Positions 63,536 through 64,000 of a stretch of DNA of 64,000 bases are shown in pieces. Location: the NCBI RefSeq assembly GCF_900313035.1, contig NZ_OMPS01000016.1:62001-126000 (forward strand), in the 5' to 3' direction. Position 1 is the first letter of the stretch. The number at the start of each line of letters is the position of its first letter. Position numbers and translations under genes: made by a program. The notes beneath the pieces were generated by a model. It had not been told where the DNA came from. It saw nothing but the letters and a program-made list of their open reading frames with translations, and did not search any database. Origin of the DNA: Ruegeria sp. EL01. Lineage in GTDB: Bacteria; Pseudomonadota; Alphaproteobacteria; Rhodobacterales; Rhodobacteraceae.

Positions 63536-64000
63536 TCAAAAGCCGACGCCGGTGCCTTGCAACACGCCATGTTCCAATGCGTAGCGGGTTAGGCCAGCAG
63601 TAGAAGAAATACCCAGTTTGCGTTTGATATTCTTGCGGTGTGTTTCGACCGTGCGCACCGAGATATCTAGCACCTGCGCGACCTGTTTGTTGGATTTCCC
63701 CTGCGCCAGCTCCAGCAGAATTGTTTGTTCCCGACCGGTAAGCGCCTCGCGCGTGGTGTCGTCCTTGGGCTGCAGCGACAGGCTGGCCCCGGTGCACAGA
63801 TATTGCTCGCCGTTCATAACGGCGTCGATGGCCAGTTTGATCTCTTCCGTTGGGACATCCTTCAGGATGTACCCCTTCGCGCCGTGGCTGAGTGCGGTCG
63901 AGATGTATTCCGGGCTGTCATGCATCGACAGGATCAGGACGCGGGTTTCGGGCAATTGTTCGAGAATGATCTCAGTTGCGCTGAGCCCGCCAAGACCGGG
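63536..64000 (-). CDS. NarL/FixJ-type response regulator, N-terminus cut by the window edge
   Basis: At least 155 residues in frame to base 64000. The visible receiver part starts PGLGGLSATEIILEQL, with the conserved Thr/Ser strand RVLILSMHD and Lys in GAKGYILKDVPTEEI. The phosphorylated Asp lies outside the window. The C-terminal LuxR-type HTH reads LTGREQTILLELAQGKSNKQ, VAQVLDISVRTVETHRKNIK. It would be phosphorylated by an unseen sensor kinase. Genes regulated are unknown. Confidence 0.92.
   Translation of the reverse strand, partial: PGLGGLSATEIILEQLPETRVLILSMHDSPEYISTALSHGAKGYILKDVPTEEIKLAIDAVMNGEQYLCTGASLSLQPKDDTTREALTGREQTILLELAQGKSNKQVAQVLDISVRTVETHRKNIKRKLGISSTAGLTRYALEHGVLQGTGVGF

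Noticed and set aside
1-64000. CRISPR arrays, tRNA, rRNA, insertion sequences
   Set aside because: No regularly spaced repeats, no cloverleaf with a conserved TTCGA arm, and no transposase-like protein were found on reading.

Overview
The window looks like a chromosomal piece of a marine Rhodobacteraceae (Roseobacter-group) alphaproteobacterium. The reasons are a Rhodobacter-type gene transfer agent (GTA) cluster in canonical order, an E1-beta subunit with a fused lipoyl domain, a 5-aminolevulinate-synthase (C4) haem gene behind an FNR box, a DUF924/DUF2189/DUF455/DUF2163/DUF2460 repertoire, and a generally G+C-rich coding style. No rRNA, tRNA, CRISPR array, insertion sequence or plasmid/phage integration gene was found. 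All identifications come from reading motifs and recalling families; no database search was run.

Region 1 (1-14.4 kb) is the GTA structural cluster, entered inside the large terminase (g2) and running through portal, g3.5, protease, capsid, connector, stopper, tail terminator, tail tube, chaperones, short tape measure, distal tail, hub, peptidase and the 1315-residue megatron. Most junctions are 4-base overlaps, so it behaves as one transcript. Its order is broken by a visibly more A+T-rich insert (961-1864) between terminase and portal. The insert carries two overlapping small genes that resemble the DUF7684 and Imm33-like families linked with polymorphic-toxin immunity.

Region 2 (14.4-33.7 kb) is housekeeping: a DksA-like protein, cysE, the pyruvate dehydrogenase operon pdhA-pdhB-pdhC, ftsB, pgk, two cyclophilins, a polytopic membrane methyltransferase-like protein, aquaporin, MtfA-type peptidase, bactofilin plus M23 endopeptidase, a DUF455 ferritin-like protein, a peroxiredoxin, a giant AsmA/YhdP-like protein and queA. 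Region 3 (33.8-43.4 kb) has an MFS carrier, DUF924, a small membrane coiled-coil protein, lpdA (the E3 partner of PDH), an M20 dipeptidase, hemA (TTG start), a RodZ-like protein and ispG. The same palindrome, GTTTA-N4-TAAAC, lies just upstream of both pdhA and lpdA, 17 kb apart, which suggests one regulator for the whole PDH complex.

Region 4 (43.4-58.7 kb) contains a Hint-domain protein, an envelope operon (M48-TPR protease, DsbA-type oxidoreductase, Tat-type agmatine-deiminase-like protein), an aminotransferase, peptidoglycan genes (amiC-like, mrcA), a small-molecule kinase, prfB without a frameshift site, an M50B-like membrane peptidase, an amidase, a DUF2189 membrane protein and a HTH regulator. 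Region 5 (58.7-64 kb) is the acetohydroxyacid synthase operon. It shows a readable promoter, a 15-codon leader peptide rich in Leu/Val/Ile, mutually exclusive hairpins ending in a T8 terminator, ilvB, an unrecognised 143-residue protein with a duplicated 9-residue segment, and ilvN. A 2OG-dioxygenase-like gene, a VOC protein and a truncated LuxR-type response regulator close the window.
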